Source: Stenogyne calaminthoides
Lineage: Eukaryota > Streptophyta > Magnoliopsida > Lamiales > Lamiaceae
Direction: 5' to 3'
Assembly: GCA_037126765.1 (NCBI GenBank)
Contig: JBBCBC010000033.1
Coordinates: forward strand, 9,872,085 to 9,936,084
Length of the DNA: 64,000 nt
Shown: piece by piece, positions 46,116-58,309 of the stretch
Numbering within the stretch: position 1 is the stretch's first letter
How the letters are laid out: the number at the start of each line of letters is the position of its first letter
The notes under the pieces: model-generated
What the model was told of the DNA's origin: nothing
Databases searched by the model: none
The model's input: only the letters and a program-made list of their open reading frames with translations
Translations under genes and position numbers: made by a program

Positions 46116-46789
46116 TGAAATATGTATCTATTTTTTTAAATCCGTTAAAAGATAAGTGAGAAATTAATACACAAATATTTTCTTTTATAACTTGGAAGAG
46201 TAATTAACTTGTCCCACAATATTGGTTAATTCGTGGAGATAATGCTAGAAAATCAATAACTTTATGTTTTCAATATTAAGCGAGAAGTACACAAATGGAA
46301 TGAATGGTGATGCTCGGCTCAGCTCGGGTGGTTTCAACTGCATGAATATTGTGAGACGCGTTTGATGACGGTTAGTGGTGTGCGCCCTCGTAGCACTACT
46401 ATTAGTCGAATCGGGTAGCTCAACAGCTCGACTCCACTCGTGAAAATTTGAACTCGATTAGTTTATTACTCAATTTACTAACAAATCGGTTCGAGTTTGA
46501 CTCGTTATGATCGATATTAATTTGAGTAGTTTTTTGTCATTACATTGTTAAAAAGAGATAAATAACTATAGATATATTTAGGCTAGACTTTACTAGTCGA
46601 GTTGATTTGCTCGAGCTCAACTAAAAAAAAATCTCTAATAGAGCTTGAACTTCAAGTGCTCGGGCAAGGCTTGAATATCAACGCCTTGATGAGGCCCACA
46701 TTTCATCTCGATCAGGTTGAGGCTCTCTCTCTCTTTTTTTCTCATTTAATAAAGAAAAATACACTTGAATTTTAAGTGAATATTAGTGC

Positions 46790-48626
46790 ATGCATTAATA
46801 CACATTTGGGCTTGGACAACTGTGAAAAATGACCTTGGAGAGCGGTTATAACCGCTCTCCAAGTAACTGACCTTGGATAGTGGTTATAACCGCTCTCCAA
46901 GTAACAGCTGTCCAAGCTTGGACAGCTGATAAAAAACTGTTGTCCAAGAACAAGACTTGGACAAATGGTTTTGAACCGCCGCAAGAAGATTAAGATTAGA
47001 CAAAGATGATTTTCAACCGCCCAAATTCTTCCCTTTGACAAATTTGTTTTCAACCATTGCTAATATATATTTTTTTTTTTTAAAATGATTTTTAGGCACG
47101 ACCCACCAAGATCTCATTTTTAGGCCCGATACCGTTGAAAAAAATGACATTGGAGAGCGGTTATAACCGCTCTCCAAAATCGACCTTGGAGAGTGGTTAT
47201 AACCGCTTCTAAAATGAATCTGTTGTCCAAGCTTGGACAAATTGATAAAAACCGTTGTCCAAGAAATCCGTTGACAAATGGTTTTGAACCGAAATTAGAC
47301 AACATGTTTTCAACTTGGACAATTCATTTTTATAAGATCTCACCATAAGCCCACCAAGTCTCCCAATTAATTGAGGCAATTATTCGCTCCCATGGGGGAC
47401 CGATCATCTCATATATAAGCCACCAAGTCTCCCAATTAATTGAGGCAATTATTCGCCCCCCATAGGACCAACAACGGGACCTTAGGCGCCTGACGAGGAT
47501 CAATTCCGCTCGGGCACTTGCTTTCTTGCGTTTACTTAATGAAATTAATTCTATATGTTCTAAAAATTGTTTTTTCTTATAATTTTTTTTAAAATTCTTT
47601 ATTTCAATTATCTTATTTATTAATTCAATCACATTTTTATATAAATTTAAATTTAAATTAAATTAAAATTATATTTTTTACTTGTACTTTTTTTTAACTA
47701 CCTTTCTTTTAAACTTGTAATACTTTCCTTCTAAACAATTAATACTTTTCTATCAAAATAAATAATATTTTTCTTTAAACAAGTAATACTTTTTCATCTA
47801 AAAAAAGTAATACTTTTCTTTAAACAAGTTATACCTTTCTATCTAAACAAGTAATACTTTTATATTTAAACAAGTAATACTTTTCTATCTAAACAAATAA
47901 TACTTTTCTATTTAAACAAGCAATACTTTTCTATCTAAATAAGTAATATTTTTCTTTAAACAAGTAATACTTTTTCATCTAAACAAGTAATATTTTTCTT
48001 TAAACAAGTTATACCTTTCTATCTAAACAAGTAATACTTTTCTATTTAAACAAGTAATACTTTTCTATTTAAACAAGTAATAGTACTTTTCTATCTAAAT
48101 AAGTAATACTTAGACAAAATTGAATTAATTTATAAGAATATTAAATATTATAGGTATTAATTTATATGAATTAATAGTGATACAAGTTCGTAAGTGTAAT
48201 ATTATGAATTTTATAATATGAACAAGTTTTACATAAGGGTTTGTGTTAATCTCATTATATAAGACGAATATTAAAAATAAATAACACGAGAATTTAAAGA
48301 ATAAAATATTTGAATTGTACATAAAAAGAATTTACAAAAACAAAAAAATAAAACAAAAAATACAAGCTTTACAAAAAAAAAAAAAAAATTCACTTGGAGA
48401 GCTATGAACCGCTCTCCAAGTTTTATTTCGACAATGTTCAAAGCCGCTCTCCAAGTACACTTTTGATCAATTTATGAATCGTTGTCTAAGCTTTGATCTT
48501 GGACAATGGTTTTTAACCACCGTTTTTTTTTTTAATAGAACCGCTCTCCAAGGAACCACTTGGAGAGCTATTCAAAAAGGGTTTGTCCAAGTGGAGCTCT
48601 CCAAGCTCAAATGTGTAGTAGTGATG
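46790..48626. mobile_element. CACTA-type element with palindromic subterminal repeats (TSD ATG)
   Basis: The element 46793-48623 (1,831 bp) ends on the right with the inverse of CACTACTACACATTTGAGCT. Its left end is a decayed version, CATTAATACACATTTGGGCT. Both are flanked by ATG (46790-46792, 48624-48626). Both ends carry many copies of a GGAGAGCGGTT/AACCGCTCTCC motif, the first as a perfect 30-bp palindrome at 46834-46863. The interior has a duplicated segment (ccaagtctcccaattaattg at 47353 and 47421) and a minisatellite at 47690-48115. No transposase; non-autonomous. Confidence 0.85.
47690..48115. repeat. Minisatellite, unit about 22 bp
   Basis: Around 19 diverged copies of aaacaagtaatacttttcta(tct) inside the CACTA element. 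The unit has no spacers. Confidence 0.9.
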
Positions 48627-49795
48627 CAAATTCGAAAGAATTGAAAACTAGCTGATCATATATACGTGAAATATGTGTGTTTGTATGTGAGTGTGTATTT
48701 CACGAACCGAGTCAAACAAATTTAATTTCTCAAAATATTTGCTCAAAGGAAAAGCATGAAAACTCGCTCCAAGGTTAAGATTACTATAAGGGCAAATATG
48801 TATTATTGTAAGAAAAAAATATGTGTTACAGTAAGAGCAAGTAACACATACTTGCCCTTTTCAGTAGACATATTTGTTTTATAGTAACACGTGTAATGTA
48901 TTGAAAATTGTGTTACTATATGAACACAAAGACATTACTGTAAAGAGAAATGTATATTATTGTATGAATGAATAAAACAACACTCGCTTTGTTTCATTTG
49001 TTTTCCCTTTTTTTTGTCCGCTTCTCCATCTGGCTGAGCCATATTTCACGATCAATTGTATTAAAGAGAATATAAACACGAGATTTAACACTATATAATT
49101 AAATTACAATAGAGGATTCTCACTAGTGATAATCACCATGCTGATGCAGAATTATTTATCGCCTCTTCATCCTACCATATATATTACGAATTTTATTTTA
49201 ATAATTATTCTAATTAATATCGTTGATTTATTTTCATTATTACATTGATCCCATTTTTTGGGAGCAAGTTAGGATCTGCACTTTATTTATTATAAATAGG
49301 AGTAAGCTGAATCGTTAATGTTAGACAATTTTTTAGATTAATAATATAAACCTTTAAATTTTATATGAATCTCATTGAGACTTAGTCTTGCCCCTGCAGA
49401 GCGTAAGAACACCCTGCATCACAGGGACCATGGTTATTAAGAAAAAGGGGCCACCATATTCTTTGTCTATAAATGGAATCCATTGTTTATATGTTGTTTG
49501 TTGTTGCACTAGGGAAAATTACTAATATGTATAAAATTTGAGATTAATTTATTAATAGATACAAAATAGATTGCGTATGTAGTTAAAGTTGCACACAGAA
49601 ATATTAATATACATATATATGTGCAACCATTTTATACATATTATTATATTGTAATTTTAAAATGTACATATCAATAAATCTCCTGTTTCATTATACTAGC
49701 TAGTTGCGGAAGTTTAGTTAAAGGGAACAATTTTATTCAAACAAGCAACTATTAATACGATCAAATAGCTAGCGGTGAGGCAATAAGCAGCTGGA
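48627..49795. other. Intergenic, no gene seen
   Basis: About 1.2 kb, AT-rich. It contains an inverted pair around caagtatgtgttac (near 48810-48860), possibly a small MITE without recognisable ends. Confidence 0.4.
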
Positions 49796-50775
49796 GGTCA
49801 CTTCAACATAATTTATGTTATGTAACACCTAAAATATGTTCTTAATAGCTGTAATCTGTTACTATAGCAAATAAGCAACACTTTTAAGGGTGTTGCAATT
49901 GCTAATAGTTCCCTGGGATCGAACCTTGGACCTTAAGACCAAACAACCTAACACTTACCAACTAGGCTACTCAATAATATTTTACACATTTTGGATATTA
50001 ACTATACTTAAATACGTTTTTTTCATTTTTTATTTGGTTTTTCTTTTTCTTTTACTTTCTTTTTTATTTGGATATAATTTCACGTTAATTTGATGGTCCG
50101 AAAAAATTTTCACCTATTATTAAAATAATTTAAAAAATAGTATTTTATGTAATATTTTTAAATAAAGTATAATATAAATTTTTTTTTTATAATAAAAATA
50201 AATATTTTCCGGTAAGGAAAAAAAAGATAATTTTATTATGTAATAAAATTTAAATGATGTGAACATAATTTTTTTAAATATTATACTTATAATAATAATT
50301 ATAAAAATATTTTATGTATTATTTACTAGGATAATATATAACATAATAAATTATTTTTCATAAGAAATTTACATAAATGTAATGCATATATTATATTTTA
50401 AATATATTAATTATATGTATTATAAATAAAGTATATTTATTTAAATAGTTATTATAAAGTGTTATTAAAATATGATACATTACTGGAAGTGTTACTTAAA
50501 ATGTTACTTATGTTAAAGTGTTACTTAAAAAGTGTTACATTTGTTAAAGTATTACCTAAGAAGTGTTACGTATGTGAAAGTGTTACCTAATAAGTGTTAC
50601 CTATGTAAAAGTGTTACCTAATAAGTGTTACTTATTTAAAAGTGTTACATATTAATAAAATGTTACATAAGATGTTACATAATGTATAAATTGTAATAGT
50701 ATTACCATAATGTGTTGCATAAAATAAATGTGTTACAATAAAATGTTACATAAGGTCAATTATATTGTAGTGGGT
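49796..50775. mobile_element. Small CACTA-type element with a tRNA-like SINE inside (TSD GGT)
   Basis: The element 49799-50772 (974 bp) begins CACTTCAACATAATTTATG and ends with the inverse of CACTACAATATAATTGACC; both continue TTATGTAACA. GGT is duplicated on each side (49796-49798, 50773-50775). The right half (50470-50700) is a tandem array of an aagtgttac(cta) motif, likely subterminal repeats. The left half holds the SINE-like head at 49905-49975. No transposase. Confidence 0.78.
49905..49975 (-). repeat. tRNA-derived SINE head
   Basis: The minus strand contains TAGCCTAGTTGG (fits the pol III A box) and, 31 bases on, GGTTCGATCCC (fits the B box). It does not fold into a tRNA gene with full arms, so it is the tRNA-derived head of a SINE or a remnant of one. 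Confidence 0.55.
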
Positions 50776-50904
50776 GTGCCCTCTCATATTAGGACTTAGG
50801 TAGCATTGAGGTTGAAATGTTGCAGCAATAAATATCTAAGAATCCTTTTCATCCACTTGCCATCTCTTTCAGTATTAAAAGTTGCAATTATTCCTAAAAA
50901 CAAA

Positions 50905-51025
50905 AAAAAAAAAAGATATTAAGAATAATACTTAACATCAATTTGCTTCGTAATACTTAATATCAATTTGCAACCAAAAAAAAAGATGTTAAGAATAATA
51001 CTTAATATCAATTTGCAACCAGTAT
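50905..51025. repeat. Short tandem repeat, unit about 60 bp
   Basis: Two and a half copies of agatattaagaataatactt followed by aatatcaatttgcaacc. Non-coding. Confidence 0.7.
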
Positions 51026-52866
51026 TCTATATGGTAATTTTTTCAACTTGCAACCTGTGTAATATTTTTAACCAGTTTCAACATTATTATATGAAATTGA
51101 ATGTTCTTAGATATTTCGATGATGACACATACTAAATTTTCAGTTTAATATTGGATATATGTACGTATGAATCATAATTAATTTATAAGAATAATATAGT
51201 ACATTTTGTAATAAAACAAAATATAGTATTACTAAATAAAGTTCAATTATAAATATAATTTAAAACTAAAAGTACCTTCATCAAATTTTCTCATGCATAA
51301 AAGAAATTTTAAGAAATAGAGTCGGAAGTACTAAAATGTAAAAAAAAATAAAAAGAAATGCATAAAATTTTTTTTTAAGAAGAAAAGACACTTACGAGGG
51401 ATTGATCTCAGAATCTAAGACTTATAAAATTAAAAGACAAACCTTCCAATTAAGCTATATACTCTTTCAAATAGGCTATATACTTTGGTATATATAAAAT
51501 AAAAAATATATTAATTGTGGGCCTGGGCGGACAGTGGCCCTATGCGGTGGCACGGCCTATACATGCCCATGGCCGGCTCTATCGGTAATTTGTGAAAGAA
51601 TTTCATCTCATATTTAAAAATTTGAACTTGTAAAGAAACGTAAAATTAATTATTTTATAGTATTTCTCTAGTAGAGTTAAACAGACTGAAATTATTTATA
51701 TCATATACTACTAGTAATAAATTTATAAAGTGGGGAGTGGATCCCTGGATCCCCGGCAGTGCAGTTAACTGTGCAAGGGATCCCTTTCATATAAAGTGTT
51801 GATATTTACAAACAATAGTACTAATGATATACGGTGAAGCTGGTGCACATAATACCTTCTCTGATCCCGAAATTATTCTTATATTTTTATCATACTAGTA
51901 GTAATAAATTTATATATAGTCAGTTAAATGGAATCTCTATTTTGAAAAAGTTGATGAGGGGGATATCATGGGGGCCGGTCCTAAATACAAATGGAAGAGT
52001 CCTGCCCCATCATACTGGTCCAATCCAGTCATATGGAAGCAATATTTGAGGACCACAAATTTTGAAGAATAAAGTTTTATCCGAAGAAATTCCCAAATAG
52101 TTGAATCAGCTAACTTGCATTTAGAAAGAAAGGAGGAAGGTGATCCTGTAGAGATGAAAATGTTCCAAAAGATAAGGAGATCAGATATAGACCTATTAAA
52201 AGTCTAGGAACAAACTTTTTGTGTAGGGGACATATGCTCAACTGATTTGACATTAGCTCTTTGCCAGTTCATATATATTTGACTCCTAAATTAGTGACAA
52301 TGAGATTAAATTTTTCGTACTCCTCTAATTTTGTATCATTTTAAAATTAATTTCGATTTTTTTGATTTTTTAATTTTGATCATGTAAATTTTTTAATTTT
52401 TTAAATTAGTCATTTCACCTGTTGCAACAGGTTAAAAAACATGTGAACACTACATATGTAATTATTTTATTTTTCTCTTTAATTTTGATGCGTCACTTGA
52501 ACTTTTTAAATCCTAATAATTTAGGTTGGATTTTAGATCGTGTTTAAAACATTTGTATATCAAAAGACAAAGCGAATCAGATCGATTTACTGGGTCTAAA
52601 CTGGCCCGAAAATAAAATAAATAAATCAATAAACATAGAAAACCACTTTCTCTTCTTAAAAAAATACAAAAATAAATCCCGACACAAATTATTTAGATTA
52701 AATAAGTATAGGTTGCATTTCGAAATTAAAATAAAATATAAAATAATTACATAGGTGACGATTGTCTATTTGGTAACTAGCTACAACAGATTAAAGAACC
52801 AATTTCAAATTTTTTGTGCTAATTAAGAAGTTCTTTACCCTTCTGGCATGTTGGGACATCAAGGGG
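51026..52866. other. Intergenic with transposon traces, no gene seen
   Basis: About 1.8 kb. A degenerate SINE-like head lies at 51395-51470 (minus strand TAGCTTAATTGG as A box). 51790-51870 (gtgttgatatttacaaac, ggtgcacataatacctt) resembles 56440-56505 inside the hAT element, so a related hAT fragment is likely. No ends were found. Confidence 0.45.
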
Positions 52867-53138
52867 TGAGAGAATTCTGTCTCATCTAAAAGCTCGAGCT
52901 TGTAGTGAGGGTTGAGAATAATCTATTTATTTAATTTCCCTCTCACTCGTGGGCCGAGTCATTGTCTGTGTTCTCTGGAGAGGAGGCCCAGCAGAGTGAA
53001 CATTTTAAATGGGTGGGGTGCTTCCACGGGAATCGAACCCACAACCTGGACTCTGATACTATGAGAGAATTTTGTGTCATCTAAAAGCTCGAGCTTGTAA
53101 AAAAGGTCGAGAATAGTTTATTTACTTAATTTCCCTCA
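52867..53138 (-). mobile_element. Miniature LTR retrotransposon (SMART/TRIM-like), 272 bp
   Basis: Two direct repeats of 77-79 bp (53062-53138 and 52867-52945; minus strand TGAGGGAAATTAAG...AATTCTCTCA) enclose about 116 bp. On the minus strand the first is followed by a Met-tRNA-like primer site, TAGTATCAGAGTCCAGGTTG. A purine/GC-rich tract precedes the second. caagg occurs on both outer sides, within two bases of the LTR ends, as a possible 5-bp duplication. It has no coding capacity. The size and organisation match the SMART/TRIM class of tiny plant LTR elements. Confidence 0.72.
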
Positions 53139-53925
53139 GCAAGGAGTATACTTAATTTCATTGGGACCTTCTACCCTTTGTGGTGCATTTACAATAAAAA
53201 TATGCGATTTGGCCACACCATTTTGATCATATAACATATTTGGCATATCTAATATTGAACTTTCAGTGTTAATCTAAATAATGATTTTTTTTTTTACATT
53301 CCTTAAAATTTCTCCGTATTCTTTTAATATTGGACTTTTATCTCACCATAATGCAGGGAATCATGTATTCTTTTAAACCCATATAATAGGCCCTAGGCAT
53401 TTCAAAATAAAATGGGTGCAACCCCCAAAATATAGTCAATTTTTTTTAATAAAGTTCTTTTTTGTCCATGATTTTAATTTTATTTTTTTTAATCAAAATA
53501 ATATATTTTTTACCACTATGCTCTTATTCCTCTTTTCTTTAAATAATTGATTATTTTTTATTTCTCTCACTTTATTATATTTTACCCTTTTACCATCCTT
53601 AGATAAAATTAAAAAGTTTCACTCGCCATTTGGTCGTGCATCACGCCAAGTATTGCCTCGGTCAAATAAACAGTCGATTGCGCCAGCCCTACGTCAAATT
53701 CTGATTCAAGGTATTACTCATGTCACTTTCTCTGTGTTTCTTTCTTTCAGTTTAAAAAAGTACAAATTAAACTAATAAAATACTCATGAACACCCAATTA
53801 CATAATATTGTCGGTTTCTTTATTTCTTTCACGTCACACCCTTGATCACCCAATTGTAACAATTGCAATTTAATGCTATTCTATTATTCTATTTTTTTTA
53901 AAAAAAAAAAAGTGTTTTAGGGTTT
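53139..53925. other. Intergenic, no gene seen
   Basis: About 790 bp of AT-rich sequence; nothing recognised. Confidence 0.4.
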
Positions 53926-54400
53926 ATAATATAAGGTGGTACGAGTTTAATAAAGTGTGGTACAGAGTGAATTAATAGTGATAAGTGGTTAAATAAAATG
54001 TGGTATGAGGTGAATAAATGATGGTACGAGCTTAAATAAGTGTGGTACGGAGTGAATTAATGGTGATATGTGGTTAAATAAAATGTGGTATGAGATGAAT
54101 TAATGATGGTACATGCTTAAATAAGTGTGGTTTTAGTGAATTAATGGTGATACGTGGTTAAATAAAATGTGGTATGAAATAAATTAATGATGATATGGAC
54201 TTAAATAAAGTGTGGTACAGAGTGAATGAATGGTGATACGTGGTTAAATAAAATGAGGTATGTGGTGAATTAATAATATGAGTTTAAATAAAATGTGGTA
54301 CGAAGTGAACTAATGGTGATAAGTGTTTAAATAAAATGTGGTATAAGGTGAATTAATGATGATACAAGTTTAAATACGTGTGGTACAAGCTAAATTATTT
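53926..54400. repeat. Minisatellite, unit about 85 bp
   Basis: About five and a half tandem units of about 85 bp, each made of two related halves of about 42 bp (aataaaatgtggtatgaggt... and aataagtgtggtacggagtg...). Units start near 53985, 54070, 54153, 54238 and 54320. Divergence between units is moderate. Confidence 0.9.
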
Positions 54401-54409
54401 AATCTATGA

Positions 54410-54612
54410 AGATTGATGTTAGTATGTAGTGGTGGTTAGTGTTCTGTATTTTTTTAATTTTCTTCAGTTTAGCGCGCTCATGTATTAGTTAGACTGGTGT
54501 TTTGGCTTAGGAGATCACTGTAATTGCTGTATCTTTTTGGCATTGAGCATGCCTTATACTCTTGCCAATTATTATATATAAGCTTTAATTGTTTGTTCAA
54601 AAAAAAAAAAAA
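54410..54612 (+). mobile_element. Truncated LINE 3' end with poly(A)
   Basis: The text ggtgttttggcttaggagat, then ggcattgagcatgcctta, followed by tatataagctttaattg and a run of A at 54599-54612, is the style of the 3' end of plant L1-type LINEs. Only the 3' untranslated tail is left. The 5' break merges into the minisatellite. Confidence 0.55.
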
Positions 54613-54659
54613 TGTTATGACTATTTCATTTTTACATATTTTTTCTTATGCATTCTTTA

Positions 54660-54850
54660 ATTTTGCAGATATGAATGATAAGGGTATAATTATTAGAACG
54701 GGTGGATATTGGGAAGGAGATGCATATGAAGGTGGTATGACAGATTATATCATACTATCACCAACTTTCACTTTTAATGATTTAGTGAGATTGATTAACA
54801 AAATAAATCAATGCAAGTCTATTTCCAGTAAAACAAAAAAAAAAAAAAAC
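54660..54850 (+). pseudogene. MULE transposase N-terminal exon fragment
   Basis: After a splice-acceptor-like ttttgcag (54661-54668), ATG at 54672 begins MNDKGIIIRTGGYWEGDAYE, then MTDYIILSPTFTFNDLVRLI. The pattern of a hydrophobic strand, GGxW, YxGG and a conserved DL helix is that of the N-terminal domain of MuDR-type transposases. The frame runs into a Lys run and (A)n at about 54835, and the catalytic part is absent. It could be a degraded MULE or an exon carried by another element. Confidence 0.5.
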
Positions 54851-56211
54851 CCATTATTCACTCTCAGGCATTTTTTCAAACACCTTGCAAGCAATTTTTT
54901 CACAATCTTACAAATTCAAAAATATTAATCACATAAACAGAACGAAAGAGAGAATGCATATGGAGAAATCTAACCACAACATTCAATTCGGAGACTTGAA
55001 ATTCCCCTTATAAACTGAACATACCTTGAGAGAGAAGATGCTATCTTGAACATCGCCTGTGGTAAGTGATAGAGTCGGAGGACCGGCCGGAGTGGGAGGC
55101 CGGAGGTGAGCTCTTGATGGAGGATAAAGGCGAGAAACCGAAAAAAGGCTGGCAACAGGATTTGGAAAATTTCTCTGAGTTGAAGCGTTGAAGATACTGC
55201 ACTTTCGAAAAGAATTTCTTATTCTGCTATTTTATTTTATTTAATTAATTTTAGTTTTTTAAATTATTTCATTAAGGGTATAAGGGGCAAAACAAGTATT
55301 TTTTTGGCTAGAAAAGAACAATTTATAATTTGATGATAAAAAAGAATGTTTCTTTTATCATTGGGCTATTTATAACTCTATCCCAATAAATGGAGATTCA
55401 AAACCGATGTACATTTCTACTTTTCTTTGCAAGCCCATTGTGGTACGTTGCGGAGGTGATATAGGGACATATACTGCACAAACAAAAACACAAAGATAAA
55501 AATGCTTTGTTCATTCCCACATACTACTTGTAAGAAAGAGTAATCATGATGTGCAGCGAGTCGAAATTGAATTAGAGCAGCATGCATGTAAATGCATGAC
55601 CCCAACACGAAATAGGTAAATTATAATTTTTTTTTTGTTATTACGAATGTAAGAAAGATATGCAAATCCACAAATGTGAACACATAATTTAATTACGCAG
55701 TTCATTAACAATATGTCATCTATATTCACAGACTGAGAAGAGATTTTTTTTATTATTATTAATGAGAAGCGCCTAAAATACACGATGACCCTACTCGGTC
55801 AACAATAGAGGAGCTTTTTATACACCCAAACGGAGACCTATGAAATAAGCCCAAAGCACAAACGCTAGACCCAAACACAACATGCACTATATAGAGTTTA
55901 AAGTATTCCAACATTTTGTAATAACGGTCTAGTGATTGATGTGTTTTACTATTGACTTAATTAGATCATTTGGGTATGAATGTAAGGAACTAAATGCACC
56001 GTTGTAATTTCTAATTAATGTTATACAATTATCATTAAAAAGTCTTCCTTGTAAATTTGATTGCATTATCTATTCTAATGGATTTAACTGGATAATCCAA
56101 AATTCAACGAGTTAAAATCGTAAGTATAATCGACTATTTAAACCCATGATAGTAACCAAAAAACTTATAAATAAGTTCTGGTTCCTCCCCCTCAATTTTT
56201 CAAAACCGTTT
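54851..56211. other. Intergenic, no gene seen
   Basis: About 1.36 kb. 55075-55150 is GC-richer (ggaccggccggagtgggagg) and may be the untranslated leader of a decayed minus-strand gene. No frame with a recognisable domain was found. Confidence 0.4.
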
Positions 56212-56759
56212 GTTATAACTAGTGACGGACCCAGAAATTTTACCGAGGGGGCCCAATTTATAACATAGTGTAGCTAAATGCACTTTAAAATTTTTATATA
56301 TTTTCGAAAATTATTTGGACTAAATATCTTTATATTAACAGAAATAATACATTTATATGTATATTGAAAATGTGAATTATACATATTCTTTCTCTATTTT
56401 GTTACCCCTTTCTCACCTAAAAATCAACATTTTATTTATAGAGTGTTGATTTTTACAAGGATTAGTAATAGTGGTGTACATTGAACATGATGCACATAAT
56501 ACTTTGTTTAAAGGAGATAGACATTAAGTATGAGATGGTTTTTATACATGATATATGGTATAATCTATAACACAAATAATATTCATCCTTCCAAAATATT
56601 AGGCGTTAATACACAATTTATTTTTCTTTCTTACTACGAGATCGCTCAAATACAGATGTATCTTAATTATAAGTGTATATATATATATAAGAAATTCAAG
56701 TGTCAAAAAGGGCCCAGGTGACCCCACCCCCCCAAGGTAGGTCCGTCACTGGTTATAAC
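56212..56759. mobile_element. Non-autonomous hAT element (8-bp TSD GTTATAAC)
   Basis: The element 56220-56751 (532 bp) starts TAGTGACGGACCC and ends GGTCCGTCACTG, giving inverted ends of the form (C/T)AGTGACGGACC. It is flanked by a perfect 8-bp direct repeat GTTATAAC (56212-56219, 56752-56759). An 8-bp duplication and YAGTG ends define hAT elements. No transposase. Confidence 0.92.
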
Positions 56760-57869
56760 CTAATCAACAAATTTAAAGGAGGGAAACCAATTAGTGTAAC
56801 TTTTTGTGAAAGAGATGGGCTATACATATATATATATATATATGATAAGGATTCTCAAATATCAAGGTTTACACTACTTTGATTCACATTGTTGAAGTAT
56901 TTAAACCAGAATATATGGGCAGTATCTAAGAATCATGGCCTCATATTGCTACTTGCACCAAACTAGAATATTACGTACCTTCAACTTCTGACCATTATAA
57001 CTTAGCATAGTATGTACACCCATCTTGCCCACTGTACGGACACTAGCCTTAATCTATCACTTTATAATTAAGGTTTCGATGAAGAAGCCCCAATTAACAA
57101 TTCCATTTTTAATTAACTGGTTTAGATCATAAATATATATATATATATATAAACACTTATGTGCATCACATGTACCCTGCAAAACAAAGATTGTTCAATG
57201 AAAACAACTAATATTTCGGTTTTAAAAAAATTAAAAAACTTAATAGTATTTCTAAGGGAAACAAACTAATTATGTTCAACGAAAACAACTAGTATTGCTC
57301 AGGAAAAATAACTAATACTGGTATATACAAGAATTTTCTCACATATATACACATTCTAGGTTGGTTTCAGTATCTCACGAACAGAATATATGCAAAAATG
57401 CAATTTTTTCCTTTAGCAAACTCTTTTTTACCCTTTTGACTGTACAATCCATGCGCGACCACTCTATTCAAGAGTAAAAATGTTATAAAAGTGCACAACA
57501 AATACTCATTTAGTCAAAGGGGTAAAAAGAGTTTGAACTATGAAACAAGGACAAGAAAGAGTTTTTTCCTATCTTAAAACTTATAGCTTAATGCGTAGAT
57601 TATTTAATTACCGAGCTCATACCGTCGAGATTTTATTCAATACATGGTCATGAGAAGAAGTAGTTACAAATAGTGAAGCCAAACAAATGTAAATAAATTT
57701 GAAATTAAATGTGGAGATTGGCAAACCAGTTCCTCAATTAATTCAAAATGTCTATCTGCGTTAAGTTTTTACAAATATGCATAGAATGAATTCTTCATAA
57801 GCATATGCACAAGTTGTGAAGCATCTACGTGGAGGATAAAAAAATGATTGGATGCATGAGATTTGTGAT
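56760..57869. other. Upstream region of RAD-like gene 2, no gene seen
   Basis: About 1.1 kb. It contains (TA)n at 57132-57151 and an inverted pair (aaactcttttttaccctttt at 57419 and its inverse near 57525) that could be a small MITE. Confidence 0.45.
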
Positions 57870-57870
57870 C

Positions 57871-57913
57871 GAATCTAATCCCACCTGAATACGACTTTTC
57901 AAGAATTCAGCCT
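57871..57913 (+). promoter_or_regulatory. Conserved promoter blocks of RAD-like gene 2
   Basis: GAATCTAATCCCAC (57871-57884) and TTTTCAAGAATTCAGCC (57897-57913), 181 and 155 bp upstream of the ATG. Both are preserved in the inverted copy near 42235-42276. A TATATATTCC string at 57928 is a likely TATA box. Confidence 0.55.
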
Positions 57914-58051
57914 ACAACATTGCCTTTATATATTCCTCAACTTGTTTCCGAACATTTCAACAACACACACTCCATCATATATATTTCTTCTTTCTTCCTT
58001 CACAAAAATATATACTCCATTTGTTTCTTAATTATAAATCATATATAAGTG

Positions 58052-58309
58052 ATGGCATCGAGCTCAATGACATCATCCCGTAGTTCATCGTGGACAGATA
58101 AGCAGAACAAGCAGTTCGAGGAGGGTTTAGCTACGTACCACACCAACACCCCCGACAGATGGCATAAAATAGCAAGAGGGGTCACTGGAAAATCGGCGGA
58201 GGAAGTGAGGAGGTATTATGAGGCTCTTGAGAGGGATATTATGAAAATTGAAAATGATCAAGTCCCAATTCCTAATTACAATGCAAGAGGATATGCTACA
58301 AGGTTTTGA
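58052..58309 (+). CDS. RADIALIS-like single-repeat MYB/SANT protein (full length)
   Basis: An 85-residue protein. The ATG at 58052 follows a GTG that is not used. One MYB/SANT repeat fills residues about 12-63 (SSWTDKQNKQFEEGLATYH, TPDRWHKIARGVTGKSAEE, VRRYYEALERDI), followed by IENDQVPIPNYNARGYATRF. No intron is needed. Expected to be a small nuclear protein that blocks the partners of DIVARICATA-type MYBs; RAD-like genes act in flower asymmetry, embryo and leaf development. It differs from the inverted copy at 41784 at five positions in the shared part plus the intact C-terminal tail. Promoter blocks at 57871-57913 and a long stretch of 3' flank (to about 58500) are conserved between the two. 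Confidence 0.92.
   Translation: MASSSMTSSRSSSWTDKQNKQFEEGLATYHTNTPDRWHKIARGVTGKSAEEVRRYYEALERDIMKIENDQVPIPNYNARGYATRF

Noticed and set aside
47690..48115. CRISPR-like array
   Set aside because: The 22-bp units are head to tail with no unique spacers, in a plant transposon.
49905..49975. Nuclear tRNA gene on the minus strand
   Set aside because: A and B boxes are present, but acceptor and anticodon arms do not pair; it fits a SINE head.
53030..53062. tRNA gene with B box on the minus strand
   Set aside because: The tRNA-like text is explained by the primer-binding site of the miniature LTR element.
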